From contig NZ_KE386569.1 of NCBI RefSeq assembly GCF_000427625.1, forward strand, positions 3,677,789 through 3,741,788: DNA of 64,000 nucleotides, written 5' to 3'. A program made the position numbers and the translations under genes. Shown here in pieces: positions 1-8,956 of the stretch. The notes beneath the pieces were generated by a model, which worked only from the letters and a program-made list of their open reading frames with translations, was not told the origin of the DNA and did no database searches. Positions within the stretch are counted from its first letter, which is position 1; each line of letters begins with the position of its first letter. The DNA comes from Methylobacter luteus IMV-B-3098. GTDB lineage: Bacteria > Pseudomonadota > Gammaproteobacteria > Methylococcales > Methylomonadaceae.

Positions 1-668
1 TGGAATTTCCGGAAGGGCTGCACTTGGCCGCTATTTTAACACGAGAAGATCCAACCGATGCTTTTGTATCGAACCGTTATGCATCATTGGAAGAGTTGCC
101 GGCTGATGCCCGAATCGGCACCTCCAGCTTGCGCCGGCAGTGCCAGATAAAAGAGCGATATCCCGGGGCGGAAATCCTGTCACTGAGAGGCAATGTCAAT
201 ACGCGACTGGCCAGGCTCGATGCCGGCGAATTTGATGCCATCATCCTGGCTTCGGCCGGATTGAAAAGGTTGGGCATGGCCGGTCGGATTACGGAATGCC
301 TCGATCCCGGCATCAGCCTGCCGGCCATAGGGCAAGGGGCTATCGGCATAGAATGCCGCGCGGATGATACAGAAGTCAACGAGATGCTGAACGCCCTGCA
401 TGACCATGAAACCAGCATTTGCGTCAGCGCCGAAAGAGCGATGAATGCGCGTCTGAACGGCGGCTGCCAGGTGCCGATTGCCGGTTTTGCGCAACTGCAA
501 GGTAATCAGCTGGTCATGCGCGGATTGGTCGGCAGCCCCGACGGTACGGTGATTTATCGCGCCGCGCAATCAGGTACTCCGGATCAGGCCGAGTCCATTG
601 GACGCTCTATCGCGGAAGATTTATTGGCCTGTGGCGCAGATAAGATTCTGCAAGCGTTGTTTCATTGA
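1..668 (+). CDS. hemC: Porphobilinogen deaminase (hydroxymethylbilane synthase), 5' end outside window
   Basis: This enzyme joins four porphobilinogen units into hydroxymethylbilane in tetrapyrrole synthesis, in the cytosol. The reading frame is open from base 3 and enters from the left edge, so the N-terminal third is missing. The visible part carries the family core: a GTSSLRRQ stretch, the SLRGNVNTRL segment and the cofactor-cysteine region GGCQVPI, to which the dipyrromethane cofactor is attached in this family. The stop TGA overlaps the TTG start of hemD (TTGA), so the two are translationally coupled. Identity is certain from these motifs; the true start lies outside the window. Confidence 0.96.
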   Translation, partial: EFPEGLHLAAILTREDPTDAFVSNRYASLEELPADARIGTSSLRRQCQIKERYPGAEILSLRGNVNTRLARLDAGEFDAIILASAGLKRLGMAGRITECLDPGISLPAIGQGAIGIECRADDTEVNEMLNALHDHETSICVSAERAMNARLNGGCQVPIAGFAQLQGNQLVMRGLVGSPDGTVIYRAAQSGTPDQAESIGRSIAEDLLACGADKILQALFH

Positions 669-1438
669 TCAGAGGATTGAACGGTGCGCGGGTTTTAGTG
701 ACGCGGCCGGCGCATCAGGCTGAAAATCTAAGCCGCTTGATTCAGGAACGCGGAGGCGAGGTCGTTCGGTTTCCCGTGCTCGATATTGTTGCGCGTGACA
801 ATATTGAAGAGGTTCAGGATGCGTTAAAAAACCTCGACAAATTCCAATGGGTTGTTTTTATTAGCCCAAATGCAGTAAATTTTGCACTGAAAGCGAATAA
901 TGGCAAAATAGATCGATTAAAGACCGTGCGTTTTGCCGCAGTGGGGCGAGCAACCGCTCAGGCATTGGAAGCCGCCGGATTGACTGTCGATGTGGTGCCT
1001 GAACAGGGTTATACCAGTGAAGCATTGTTGGCTATGCCGCAGATGCAACAGGTAAAAGGACAGGCCTGCCTGATCGTACGAGGAGAAGGCGGGCGAGAAG
1101 AACTGGCTAATACACTGCGCAGTCGGGGGGCAGTGGTTCAGTATTTGGAAGTTTACAAAAGAACAATTCCCAGCATTGATAGCTCGCAGGTAGTCCAATT
1201 ACTTGCCCAGCAACGCCTGGATGTTATTACGGTAACCAGCGGTGAAGCCTTACAGAATTTATTGATCATGCTGGGCGAAAATAATCATCAGCTGTTATTG
1301 CCAATACCCATGGTGGTGGTGAGCGATAGGATTAGGCAATTAGCTGCAGGAATGGGGTTTAAGCGAATTGCCGTGACGGAAAATCCTGCTGATACAGCAA
1401 TTCTTGAGACAGTAACAATAATATGTAATGGGGAATAG
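665..1438 (+). CDS. hemD: Uroporphyrinogen-III synthase
   Basis: This enzyme cyclises hydroxymethylbilane to uroporphyrinogen III with inversion of ring D. The 257-residue length fits the family. The N-terminus has the usual VLVTRPAHQAENL opening, and the middle shows VFISPNAV and VGRATAQAL segments typical of the two Rossmann-like lobes. The start is TTG at 665, overlapping the hemC stop; another TTG at 677 is possible and no strong ribosome site is visible for either. It lies between hemC and hemX, the common gammaproteobacterial order. The sequence is divergent, as HemD always is, and context settles the call. Confidence 0.93.
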   Translation: MIRGLNGARVLVTRPAHQAENLSRLIQERGGEVVRFPVLDIVARDNIEEVQDALKNLDKFQWVVFISPNAVNFALKANNGKIDRLKTVRFAAVGRATAQALEAAGLTVDVVPEQGYTSEALLAMPQMQQVKGQACLIVRGEGGREELANTLRSRGAVVQYLEVYKRTIPSIDSSQVVQLLAQQRLDVITVTSGEALQNLLIMLGENNHQLLLPIPMVVVSDRIRQLAAGMGFKRIAVTENPADTAILETVTIICNGE

Positions 1439-2675
1439 TGTGGCCGAATTGAGTGAAAAACAGGAACAGAATGTGAGCGAGAGTAATAAAGTTCACCGGT
1501 CTCGTAGCGGATTCTGGTTTGGCATCATTATTTTGCTCATTATTATCGGATTGGCGGGCGCCGGATTCTTCCTTTTTACACAACTGCGCGAGCAGCAGGC
1601 CAGTTTAGGCGGTGAAGTCGACAAGGGTGATATGCAACTGATCGAGTTGTCGAAGCAGATCAGCGGTTATCAATCGCAATTGGCCTCCGTGCAGTCGCAA
1701 TTGGCAACCCTGGAAGCCAGCATTGCCGGCAAAGACACACATTTCACCAAAACGCTCGAGGATTTTTCCCGGTTACATAACGAAAAACTTGACAGCACCC
1801 GCAAAGAATTAAATAGCGCCATTCAACAGGTACAGCGTCAGCTTGGCAAGACACGCGGCGACTGGCTGATTGCCGATGCCGAATATCTGCTCAGTACCGC
1901 CAGCGAGCGTTTGCACCTGATAGGCGACGTGAACACCACGCGTGCGGCATTGGAAGCGGCCGATCAACGCTTGCGCGAAAGCGGTGACGCGGCGGTATTC
2001 AAAGTGCGCGAGCAGATCGCCAAGGATATTGCCGCTCTTAACAGAGTCGAAGTTCCCGATATTGTCGGCATTTATTCATCCATTCAGACACAGGCCGGCC
2101 AGATTGACAATTTGACCTTGTTATTGCCGTATGCCGGAAAGACACCGACATCTCCAAAAAAACCTGAAAAACCGGTTGATCAAACCCAGGACAAACAAGA
2201 CCTTATCGATTCTGCATTGAATGAATTGGAAGAAATTGTCACGATCCGGCATACCGAACAGCCGATCAAAGCAATATTGACCCAGGAAGAAGCTCAGTTC
2301 ATTAAAGAGCAGTTAAGGTTAAAGCTGGAAACGGTTAAAGTTGCACTGGTTCAGCATAACGAGCCGCTTTATCAAGCTAGCCTGACGGATGCAAAAAAAT
2401 GGACCGAGCAACATTTTATGCAGAATACGCAGGCGAAAAATTTTATTGCCGAACTCGACAGGATGAAGGGTGTTCAGATTCAAAGCCAGTTTCCTGACAT
2501 CAGCCTGTCTTTGAAAATGCTCAAGGACATTGTCAAACTCAGACTGGAAACTGACAAAGCCATGCCGTCTCCGGAAGCGGCGCCGACATCGGCACCAGAG
2601 CCAGCACCTGTACCCAAACAAGAATCAGAACCGGCAGTCGCGCCGGCTCCAGCACCCGCACCTGCTGAGCAGTAA
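1428..2675 (+). CDS. hemX: HemX-like membrane protein of the hem operon
   Basis: This protein belongs to the HemX family, often annotated as a uroporphyrinogen-III C-methyltransferase although it lacks the SAM-binding methyltransferase domain; its role is unclear. One membrane segment lies at about residues 27-52, preceded by a basic stretch. It is followed by a glutamine- and leucine-rich coiled coil (about 60-140) and an alpha-helical domain, and it ends in a Pro/Ala/Glu-rich tail. The predicted topology is a cytoplasmic N-terminus with the rest in the periplasm. The ATG at 1428 overlaps the end of hemD; a GTG at 1440 is an alternative start. It is followed by hemY after 13 bases. Confidence 0.88.
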   Translation: MGNSVAELSEKQEQNVSESNKVHRSRSGFWFGIIILLIIIGLAGAGFFLFTQLREQQASLGGEVDKGDMQLIELSKQISGYQSQLASVQSQLATLEASIAGKDTHFTKTLEDFSRLHNEKLDSTRKELNSAIQQVQRQLGKTRGDWLIADAEYLLSTASERLHLIGDVNTTRAALEAADQRLRESGDAAVFKVREQIAKDIAALNRVEVPDIVGIYSSIQTQAGQIDNLTLLLPYAGKTPTSPKKPEKPVDQTQDKQDLIDSALNELEEIVTIRHTEQPIKAILTQEEAQFIKEQLRLKLETVKVALVQHNEPLYQASLTDAKKWTEQHFMQNTQAKNFIAELDRMKGVQIQSQFPDISLSLKMLKDIVKLRLETDKAMPSPEAAPTSAPEPAPVPKQESEPAVAPAPAPAPAEQ

Positions 2676-2688
2676 TAGAGAGTCTGTG

Positions 2689-3921
2689 ATGAAGAAAACC
2701 ATACTTTTCTTTTTGGGGGCTCTTTTAATTGCGATTGCGGCCGCTTTTTTAGTCAATGAATGGCTGAGCAGTTTTGAAAGCCCCGGTTATGTGCTGATCG
2801 GCATTGGTTCGTGGTCTATAGAGACCTCGCTGGTTGTTTTTGCCGTCAGCCTGATCATAGGCTTTTTTGTCTTCTATTTATTCTTCAGATTTCTGGGTTG
2901 GCTGCTCAGACTGCCCGGGCAAATCAAAGCACGCGGAAGGAATATTAAATTCAACCGTTCCCAGGAAGCCCTGATTGCAGGCTTGGTAGATTCTGCCGAA
3001 GGCAATTGGGAAAAGGCCGAAAAAGTGTTAATCAAACATGCATCGCATAGCGGTGCTCCGTTGATACACTACCTGACTGCCGCAAAGGCCGCGCAATCGC
3101 GTGGTGCGATTGATAAAAGAGACGAGTACCTGAGAAAAGCCGCGGATCAGGCGCCTGGTTCCGATGTCGCGATCGGCTTGACTCAGGCGGAACTGCACTT
3201 ATCAGGGAACCAGTTTGATCAAGCCCTGGAAACGCTGACCCGGCTGCATTCCATAGATCCGACGCATGCCAACGTGCTGAAATTATTGCATCAAACTTAT
3301 CAACATATCGGCGACTGGGAAGGCATACGGAAACTGATTCCGTCATTACACAATAATAAAGTTCTGATGGAAGCAGAGATAAAATTGCTGGAAACAGAGG
3401 CATTCAGCAAACTGTTAAAACAGGCGGCCGAAAATGGCGATATTAATGAAATTGAATCGCTTTGGGCGGAAATTCCTGATTACATAAAAAGTATGCATGG
3501 TGTCTCGGCGATCTATTTTGCCGCGATGATCGAGGCCGGCGCTGGTGCCAAGGTTGAGGATGAACTGGTTAAAGCCTTGTCGGCAAACTGGGATCAAACC
3601 CTGCTGGTCTTGTTTGGCAGTATAAAGTCAGGCGATGCGGTCAGACAGCTTGAGACGGCGGAACAATGGCTCACTTCACATGCCGGCGATGCGGTGTTGC
3701 TGTCGGTCATAGGTAAATTAAGCCTTAAATGCGGTGATGCCGGAAAAGCTGAAAAATACTTCAATCATAGCATTACCGTCGAACCGACTGTGCAGGCTTA
3801 TCAGTTACTGGGTGATTTGCTGTTTGCTCGCGGAGATAAAGATAAAGCCAGTGAATGTTATAAATCCGGGCTGGAGCTGGCCTCCAGCGAAATCGTCAGC
3901 CGGATTGATACCATATCCTAA
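2689..3921 (+). CDS. hemY: HemY family TPR membrane protein
   Basis: HemY proteins are inner-membrane TPR proteins encoded with haem genes; the precise role is unknown, and they are not protoporphyrinogen oxidases. I chose the ATG at 2689, giving 410 residues (MKKTILFF...), because the open frame upstream runs through the end of hemX in another frame and does not resemble the family. Two membrane segments are visible (about residues 4-22 and 42-65). After them comes a basic patch (IKARGR), then tandem TPR-like helices to the C-terminus. It is the last gene of hemCDXY, and a 9-bp hairpin follows the stop at 3934-3968. Confidence 0.9.
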   Translation: MKKTILFFLGALLIAIAAAFLVNEWLSSFESPGYVLIGIGSWSIETSLVVFAVSLIIGFFVFYLFFRFLGWLLRLPGQIKARGRNIKFNRSQEALIAGLVDSAEGNWEKAEKVLIKHASHSGAPLIHYLTAAKAAQSRGAIDKRDEYLRKAADQAPGSDVAIGLTQAELHLSGNQFDQALETLTRLHSIDPTHANVLKLLHQTYQHIGDWEGIRKLIPSLHNNKVLMEAEIKLLETEAFSKLLKQAAENGDINEIESLWAEIPDYIKSMHGVSAIYFAAMIEAGAGAKVEDELVKALSANWDQTLLVLFGSIKSGDAVRQLETAEQWLTSHAGDAVLLSVIGKLSLKCGDAGKAEKYFNHSITVEPTVQAYQLLGDLLFARGDKDKASECYKSGLELASSEIVSRIDTIS

Positions 3922-4227
3922 TAAATAAAAATTATCCAGGGCTGGCGCTATTGAGGCTCGCCCTGGATTGTCGGTGTCATTTTTGCAAAGAAAAGCTGTC
4001 CGTAGCTGATTGCCGGCCGCTTCGGTAAATACGGAGTTCATGTTCAACGGTCAAATGCGTGACCGGCTTTATCGAAACCTTGCATGGAAGAGGCGCATGG
4101 CTCTGCTTTAGTCATAGCTTTCCATGCGGCTTTCACCTGGACCTGCGCTGCCTATTCGGGTGTATCTCACTAGTTTCCAATATATCGGCGTCATTCACCA
4201 AGATTTGTGGCTGTGATAGTCTCGGCT
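3922..4227. other. Intergenic region between convergent hemY and ubiD
   Basis: About 306 bases without a gene. The left end holds the hairpin described separately. A 68-codon open frame on + runs out of this gap into the end of ubiD. It is Cys/Phe-rich, has no ribosome site and resembles nothing known to me, so I treat it as chance. Confidence 0.6.
3934..3968. terminator. Hairpin between convergent hemY and ubiD
   Basis: Perfect 9-bp inverted repeat: ATCCAGGGC (3934-3942) and GCCCTGGAT (3960-3968) with a 17-base loop. It starts 12 bases after the hemY stop. There is no T-run after it on +, but an A-rich stretch on the hemY side gives T residues on the - strand. It probably acts as a terminator or 3'-end stabiliser. 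The arms resemble the hairpin at 29461-29488. Confidence 0.55.
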
Positions 4228-5688
4228 TTAAAATAGAGAATCCCAAATTTCGTCTACTTTTTTAATGATTTCTTCGGACATGGAGATAGGCCGGCCCCAC
4301 TCCCTGTTGGTTTCCCCCGGCCATTTGTTAGTCGCGTCAAATCCGACCTTAGAGCCTAGGCCCGATACCGGTGAGGCGAAGTCAAGATAATCGATGGGCG
4401 TATTTTCCAATATCGTCAGATCGCGCGCCGGGTCCATGCGCGTGGTTATGGCCCAGATCACATCCTGCCAATTGCGCACGTCGACATCATCATCGACGAC
4501 GATAACGAATTTGGTGTACATGAACTGGCGCAGGAATGACCAGGTGCCGAGCATGACGCGTTTGGCATGGCCGGCATATTGTTTTTTCATGCTGATCACG
4601 GCCATACGGTAGGAGCAGCCTTCCGGCGGCAGGTAGAAGTCAATAATTTCCGGGAACTGCTTTTGCAGGATCGGCACGAAGACTTCATTCAGCGCCACAC
4701 CCAGGATGGCGGGTTCATCAGGCGGCCGACCCGTGTAGGTGCTGTGATAGATGGGCGCCTGACGCTGGGTGATGCGTTCTATCGTGAAGACCGGAAATTC
4801 ATCGACCTCGTTGTAATAGCCGGTATGATCGCCAAACGGACCTTCAGGGGCCGTTTCGCCGGGATAGATAAAGCCTTCCAGGACGATTTCGGCGCTGGCC
4901 GGGACTTGCAGATCGTTGCTCAGGCATTTGGCCACTTCCGTTTTGCTGCCCCGCAACAAGCCCGCAAAGGCATATTCGGACAGTGTGTCGGGAATCGGCG
5001 TGACAGCGGCCAGTATCGTGGCCGGGTCCGCGCCCAAAGCTACGGCAACAGGGAAAGGCTTGCCGGGATGGGTCTGCTGCCATTCCCTGAAGTCCAGGGC
5101 ACCGCCGCGATGAGCCAGCCAGCGCATGATGACCTTATTTTTGCCGATGACTTGCTGGCGGTAAATGCCCAGGTTCTGCCGGTCTTTATTCGGGCCTTTG
5201 GTAATGACCAAAGGCCAGGTGATCAACGGGCCTGCATCATCGGGCCAGCAGGTTTGAATCGGGTAATCGCCAAGATCGACTTCATCGCCCTCGCGCACCA
5301 GTTCCTGACAGGGCGGATCCTTGATCAGTTTGGGCGCCATATTCAATACCTGCTTGAAAACCGGAATCTTTTCCATGGCATCCTTCATGCCCTTGGGCGG
5401 CTCCGGCTCCTTCAAGTAGGCCAGCAATTCGCCGATGCCACGCAGTTCCGTGACCGATTCGGCGCCCATGCCCATGGCAACGCGGCGCGGCGTACCGAAC
5501 AGGTTTGCCAGGACCGGAATGTTGGAGCCTGTCGGGTATTCGAACAACAGCGCCGGGCCGCCTTGCTTCAAGGTTCGATCGCAGATTTCGGTCATTTCCA
5601 GGTAAGGATCGACAGGAACAGTAATCCGTTTCAGCTCGCCCTGTTTTTCCAGTTGCCTGATAAAGTCGCGCAGATCCTTGTATTTCAT
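4228..5688 (-). CDS. ubiD: UbiD, 4-hydroxy-3-polyprenylbenzoate decarboxylase
   Basis: UbiD removes the carboxyl group from the polyprenylated 4-hydroxybenzoate intermediate of ubiquinone synthesis, using the prenylated FMN made by UbiX (encoded at 28865-29437). The 486-residue length is close to the E. coli enzyme. Recognisable stretches are [19 protein letters not shown] at the start, the [11 protein letters not shown] segment in the middle, and the [17 protein letters not shown] motif toward the end. The start codon overlaps the stop of prlC by 4 bases, so ubiD follows prlC as one transcript. Identity is firm because the residues are family-diagnostic. Confidence 0.97.
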   Translation of the reverse strand: MKYKDLRDFIRQLEKQGELKRITVPVDPYLEMTEICDRTLKQGGPALLFEYPTGSNIPVLANLFGTPRRVAMGMGAESVTELRGIGELLAYLKEPEPPKGMKDAMEKIPVFKQVLNMAPKLIKDPPCQELVREGDEVDLGDYPIQTCWPDDAGPLITWPLVITKGPNKDRQNLGIYRQQVIGKNKVIMRWLAHRGGALDFREWQQTHPGKPFPVAVALGADPATILAAVTPIPDTLSEYAFAGLLRGSKTEVAKCLSNDLQVPASAEIVLEGFIYPGETAPEGPFGDHTGYYNEVDEFPVFTIERITQRQAPIYHSTYTGRPPDEPAILGVALNEVFVPILQKQFPEIIDFYLPPEGCSYRMAVISMKKQYAGHAKRVMLGTWSFLRQFMYTKFVIVVDDDVDVRNWQDVIWAITTRMDPARDLTILENTPIDYLDFASPVSGLGSKVGFDATNKWPGETNREWGRPISMSEEIIKKVDEIWDSLF

Positions 5689-7724
5689 GCCGCTATGCCG
5701 TTGTGCCGCAGTAACGCGTCGATGGTCGGTTTACGGCCACGAAAGCAGACGAACAGATCCATGGCATTCTCGCTGCCGCCTTTCTCGAGAATATTCGTTA
5801 AGAAGGCGTGACCGGTTTCCTGATCAAAAATGCCTTTTTCCTCAAATAAGGAGAAAGCGTCGCTGGACAGCACTTCGGCCCATTTATAGCTGTAATAGCC
5901 GGCTGCATAACCGCCGGCGAAAATATGCGAGAAGCTGTGCGCAAAACGGTTGAATTTGGGTGGTTTGATGACGGCGACCATATCTCTGACCTGCTCCAGC
6001 GTCTGGTAAATGCGGCCGCCTTTTTTAGGGTCGTAATCCCGGTGGATTCTGAAATCGAACAGGCTGAATTCGAGTTGTCTGACCATCATCATGCCGGACT
6101 GAAAGTTTCTGGCGGCCAGCATTTTATTGAACAGATCCTCGGGCAGTGACTCGCCGGTTTGATAGTGGCCGGATATCAGCGCCAGGGCTTCTTTTTCCCA
6201 GCACCAGTTTTCCATGAACTGACTGGGCAGTTCGACCGCATCCCACTCGACGCCGTTGATGCCCGACACGCCTAAATGATCGATCTGTGTGAGCATGTGG
6301 TGCAGGCCATGGCCGAATTCGTGGAACAGGGTCGTGACCTCATCGTGCGTCAATAACGCCGGGTCATTGCCGGCGGGTGGCGTAAAGTTGCAGGTTAAGT
6401 ACGCGACCGGCGTTTGAATGCGATCGCCGGATTTCTTGCGGCTCACGCAATCATCCATCCAGGCGCCACCGCGCTTTTTCGGGCGCGCATACAGGTCGGT
6501 ATAAAACTGCCCGCGCAATTGGCCGTGCTGGTCGTGAATCTCGAAAAAACGCACATCGGGATGCCAACTGTCGAAGCCGGTAATTTCGCTGATATTCAGG
6601 CCGAACAGTTTTTCAACGACCGCAAACAGACCCGGCAAGACGCGTGTTATAGGGAAGTAGGCCTTCACTGCTTCCTGTGAGAGTTGGTAATGATGCTGGC
6701 GCATTTTTTCCGAGTAATAGCCGATATCCCAGGGCTGCAGATCACCGATACCATAATGTTGCTTGGCGAACTGCCGCAGATCCACTAAGTCCTTGCGCGC
6801 CTGACGCCAGGAGCGGTCGGACAGGTCTTCCAGGAAGCCGGTTACATCCTCCGGCTTTTCGGCCATTTTCTTAGCCAGTGACAGTTCCGCGAAATTCTTA
6901 AAGCCCAGCAACAGGGCTTTTTCATGACGCAAGGCCAGGATTTTTTCCATGATTTCACTGTTGTCATAAAGACCGGCGTGCGGGCCCTGGTCCGAGGCGC
7001 GTGTCGCAAAGGCTTCATAGTGTTCACGGCGCAATTCTCGATTGTCGGCATAAGTCATGACCGCGCTATAGGAGGGAAACTGCAGCGTGATCATCCAGCC
7101 CTCTTCATTATGACTTTCAGCGGTTTGCCGGGCCACAGCCAGTGCGGATTCGGGCAGACCGGCCAGATCATCTTCGTCTCTGATCAGCTTGCTCCAGGCA
7201 TTGGTCGCATCCATCAGGTTTTCTTCGTACTTGCTGGCAAGCTGCGATAATTCCTGGCTTATTTCTTTATAGCGCTGCTTTTTTTCGGCATCCAGATCAA
7301 TCCCGGATAATCTGAAGTCTCTTAACGCGTTCTGAATGATTTTCTGCTGCGCGACATCAAGTGTGGCATACGTATCACTGTCGGCAATGGACTGGTAGGC
7401 ATTGAACAACCTTTCGTTTTGGCCCATTTCAGTCGAGTACTCGCTTAGCTTGGGCAGGCAGGCGTTATACGCATCGCGCAGGGCATCGCTGTTGATGACC
7501 GAATTCATATGGCTGACCGGAGACCAGGCCTTGCTCAGGCGATCTTCAGCGTTTTCAATCGGTTCAATCAGATTTTCCCAGGTGTATTCGGTAGCAGCCT
7601 GAAGATGCTGTTCGACAACGGATCTGGCTTCGGCCAATAGCTGATCGATGGCCGGCTCAATATGTTCGGGTTTGATTTGTGAAAACAACGGTAATGCTGA
7701 AGTCTGCAGTAATGGATTGTTCAT
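5685..7724 (-). CDS. prlC: Oligopeptidase A (M3 family zinc peptidase)
   Basis: This is a cytosolic zinc oligopeptidase that degrades short peptides, including cleaved signal peptides in E. coli. At 679 residues it matches E. coli OpdA/PrlC. The M3 signature is [10 protein letters not shown], with the zinc ligands H468 and H472 and catalytic E469, and the third-ligand region follows ([17 protein letters not shown]). The N-terminus MNNPLLQ and the C-terminal region [21 protein letters not shown] are typical of the family. It is the first gene of a pair with ubiD. A 341-base gap lies upstream. Confidence 0.97.
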   Translation of the reverse strand: MNNPLLQTSALPLFSQIKPEHIEPAIDQLLAEARSVVEQHLQAATEYTWENLIEPIENAEDRLSKAWSPVSHMNSVINSDALRDAYNACLPKLSEYSTEMGQNERLFNAYQSIADSDTYATLDVAQQKIIQNALRDFRLSGIDLDAEKKQRYKEISQELSQLASKYEENLMDATNAWSKLIRDEDDLAGLPESALAVARQTAESHNEEGWMITLQFPSYSAVMTYADNRELRREHYEAFATRASDQGPHAGLYDNSEIMEKILALRHEKALLLGFKNFAELSLAKKMAEKPEDVTGFLEDLSDRSWRQARKDLVDLRQFAKQHYGIGDLQPWDIGYYSEKMRQHHYQLSQEAVKAYFPITRVLPGLFAVVEKLFGLNISEITGFDSWHPDVRFFEIHDQHGQLRGQFYTDLYARPKKRGGAWMDDCVSRKKSGDRIQTPVAYLTCNFTPPAGNDPALLTHDEVTTLFHEFGHGLHHMLTQIDHLGVSGINGVEWDAVELPSQFMENWCWEKEALALISGHYQTGESLPEDLFNKMLAARNFQSGMMMVRQLEFSLFDFRIHRDYDPKKGGRIYQTLEQVRDMVAVIKPPKFNRFAHSFSHIFAGGYAAGYYSYKWAEVLSSDAFSLFEEKGIFDQETGHAFLTNILEKGGSENAMDLFVCFRGRKPTIDALLRHNGIAA

Positions 7725-8065
7725 GGTTTTAAGAATGTAGGCTCATGGCTGCATTGATGCGCTTTATGCAGCACATCCAGAAAAAGGTCAGGGGTTAATT
7801 TGCCACATCTCAATACGGCTTAAGTGAGCATGACGTTTAGATAGGGTAAAGCTTTTTTGTCTTCTGAATCAAGGTTGCTGATAAGGTCGACCAATAGGAT
7901 GGACATTTGTTTCAATGGAAACTGATCCTAAGCATGCCAGCAGGTTGCCGGAGCCGGCCAATAAGTCATTATCCGATTTCTTTGCTGGGAAAGGGCTTGT
8001 GAGTTTGTAAGAAAGATGTCTGGTATAATGTGCCGTCATGTCAATTCTTGATCTGATTGGCCTTA
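7725..8065. other. Gap between prlC and the RDD gene
   Basis: About 341 bases without a recognisable gene. Short frames on both strands are interrupted by stops. The only clear signal is an extended -10 promoter motif on + at 8021-8029, listed separately. The upstream control of prlC should lie at the left end, but I cannot point to a convincing -35/-10 pair there. Confidence 0.5.
8021..8029 (+). promoter_or_regulatory. Extended -10 promoter motif pointing into the RDD gene antisense
   Basis: TGGTATAAT is a perfect extended -10 box (TGn plus TATAAT). Transcription would start near 8036 and run rightward, antisense to the RDD gene. An ATG follows at 8038 with about 50 open codons, but these lie opposite the RDD coding sequence. 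No good -35 is present, as is usual for extended -10 promoters. It may be a remnant or an antisense RNA promoter. Confidence 0.35.
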
Positions 8066-8536
8066 TTAACGCCGTGTATCTTGCGAGTCAAAAAACAAGG
8101 CGGTTTTCGATAAGTGGTCATGCCAGCCGCGACGATTTTTATCGATCAGAATCCAAAAAAAGCCCAGCCCAAAAAAAGACCAGGAAATTATAGCGCCTAA
8201 AAAACGCAAAAAAGCTTGCTTCCAACTGATGGGTTCGCCTTTGAAGGTCAGTACTTTCAATTTCCATGTTCGTAGTCCCAGGGTTTGTCCGCCATGAGTC
8301 CAGAACCAGGCATAAAAAAAGAAGCTGATAACGAGCAGATAAATAGGATAAAAAAATTGTTGGGGAGTGAAGGCTTCCCCGGCATTCAACGGCAGCAGCA
8401 GTGCTGTCGCGAAAAACAAAAGGGCAAGTAGCAGGAAGAGGTCGTAAATAATGGCCGCTAAACGGCGCAAAAAACCAGGTACTGACAATAAGCCATTATC
8501 TGGTTTTAGCTGCTTTTTCCGGATTGGACGAGACAA
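8066..8536 (-). CDS. RDD family membrane protein
   Basis: RDD domain membrane protein of 156 residues; the family is widespread and mostly of unknown function, with some members linked to ion transport. The name-giving residues are visible: FLRRLAAIIYD near the start, and toward the end a WKLKVLTFKGEPISWKQAFLRFLG stretch and RRGWHDHLSKT. Three hydrophobic segments are predicted (about 32-52, 66-86, 110-130). The only available early start is TTG at 8536, lying immediately after the TAA of the in-frame small ORF upstream. The two are thus in one frame separated by a single stop codon. Confidence 0.8.
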   Translation of the reverse strand: MSRPIRKKQLKPDNGLLSVPGFLRRLAAIIYDLFLLLALLFFATALLLPLNAGEAFTPQQFFYPIYLLVISFFFYAWFWTHGGQTLGLRTWKLKVLTFKGEPISWKQAFLRFLGAIISWSFFGLGFFWILIDKNRRGWHDHLSKTALFFDSQDTRR

Positions 8537-8716
8537 TTAGACTTTAAATAAAGCCAATTTTTGACCGAAATACATGCACATCGCAATTAACGCTCCGAGC
8601 ATCGCCAATGAGAACAGGAAAGGCGGTTTATGGAACAGAAGAATTAAGAAATCTGTTACAAAAAGGCTGGTTAACAAAGGTTGGTCAATGAAGCCATTTA
8701 TAATCTTTTTGAACAT
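8537..8716 (-). CDS. Small two-helix membrane protein of unknown function
   Basis: I do not recognise this 59-residue product. It has two hydrophobic stretches (about residues 13-27 and 29-48) and a short basic end (GQKLALFKV). I use the ATG at 8716; a GTG 18 bases upstream is also possible. Its stop TAA touches the TTG start of the RDD gene in the same frame, so the two are either coupled, or were one gene split by a stop codon. It could be a genuine small membrane protein, since its hydrophobicity pattern is protein-like. Confidence that it is translated is moderate. Confidence 0.45.
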   Translation of the reverse strand: MFKKIINGFIDQPLLTSLFVTDFLILLFHKPPFLFSLAMLGALIAMCMYFGQKLALFKV

Positions 8717-8900
8717 AACAATTCCGTCAAGCACGTTAATGATTTGTGCGAGTAGTTAAAAAAAAGGTTGTCTGATCTTTATAAACCGTTAAAAAACAAA
8801 ATATCGAGTCGATCGGGACTGCTATTAAAAATCAGGATTGTGATTTTACTATAATAAAAAGGGGAATGTAAAAGAAAAGAAAGTTGTCAATTGGGCTAGA

Positions 8901-8920
8901 ATCATATGAAATGATATGAT
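8901..8920. repeat. Short inverted repeat upstream of pcnB
   Basis: ATCATAT (8901-8907) and ATATGAT (8914-8920) form a 7-bp inverted repeat with a 6-base spacer, 36 bases before the proposed pcnB start. It is AT-rich and could be an operator-like site or chance. The rest of the gap from 8717 holds only AT-rich DNA, with a TATAAT at 8850 that lacks a matching -35. Confidence 0.3.
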
Positions 8921-8956
8921 TATTAGAATTTAGAAATCAGACAAGGTATAAAGACC

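Noticed and set aside
4059-4265. A 68-codon open frame on + after hemY
   Set aside because: Cys/Phe-rich translation, no ribosome site, and its end overlaps ubiD antisense.
4567-5811. A 414-codon open frame on + opposite ubiD
   Set aside because: It lies antisense to a clear ubiD gene, has no ribosome site and runs through low-complexity hydrophobic/basic residues; long antisense frames are common in this base composition.
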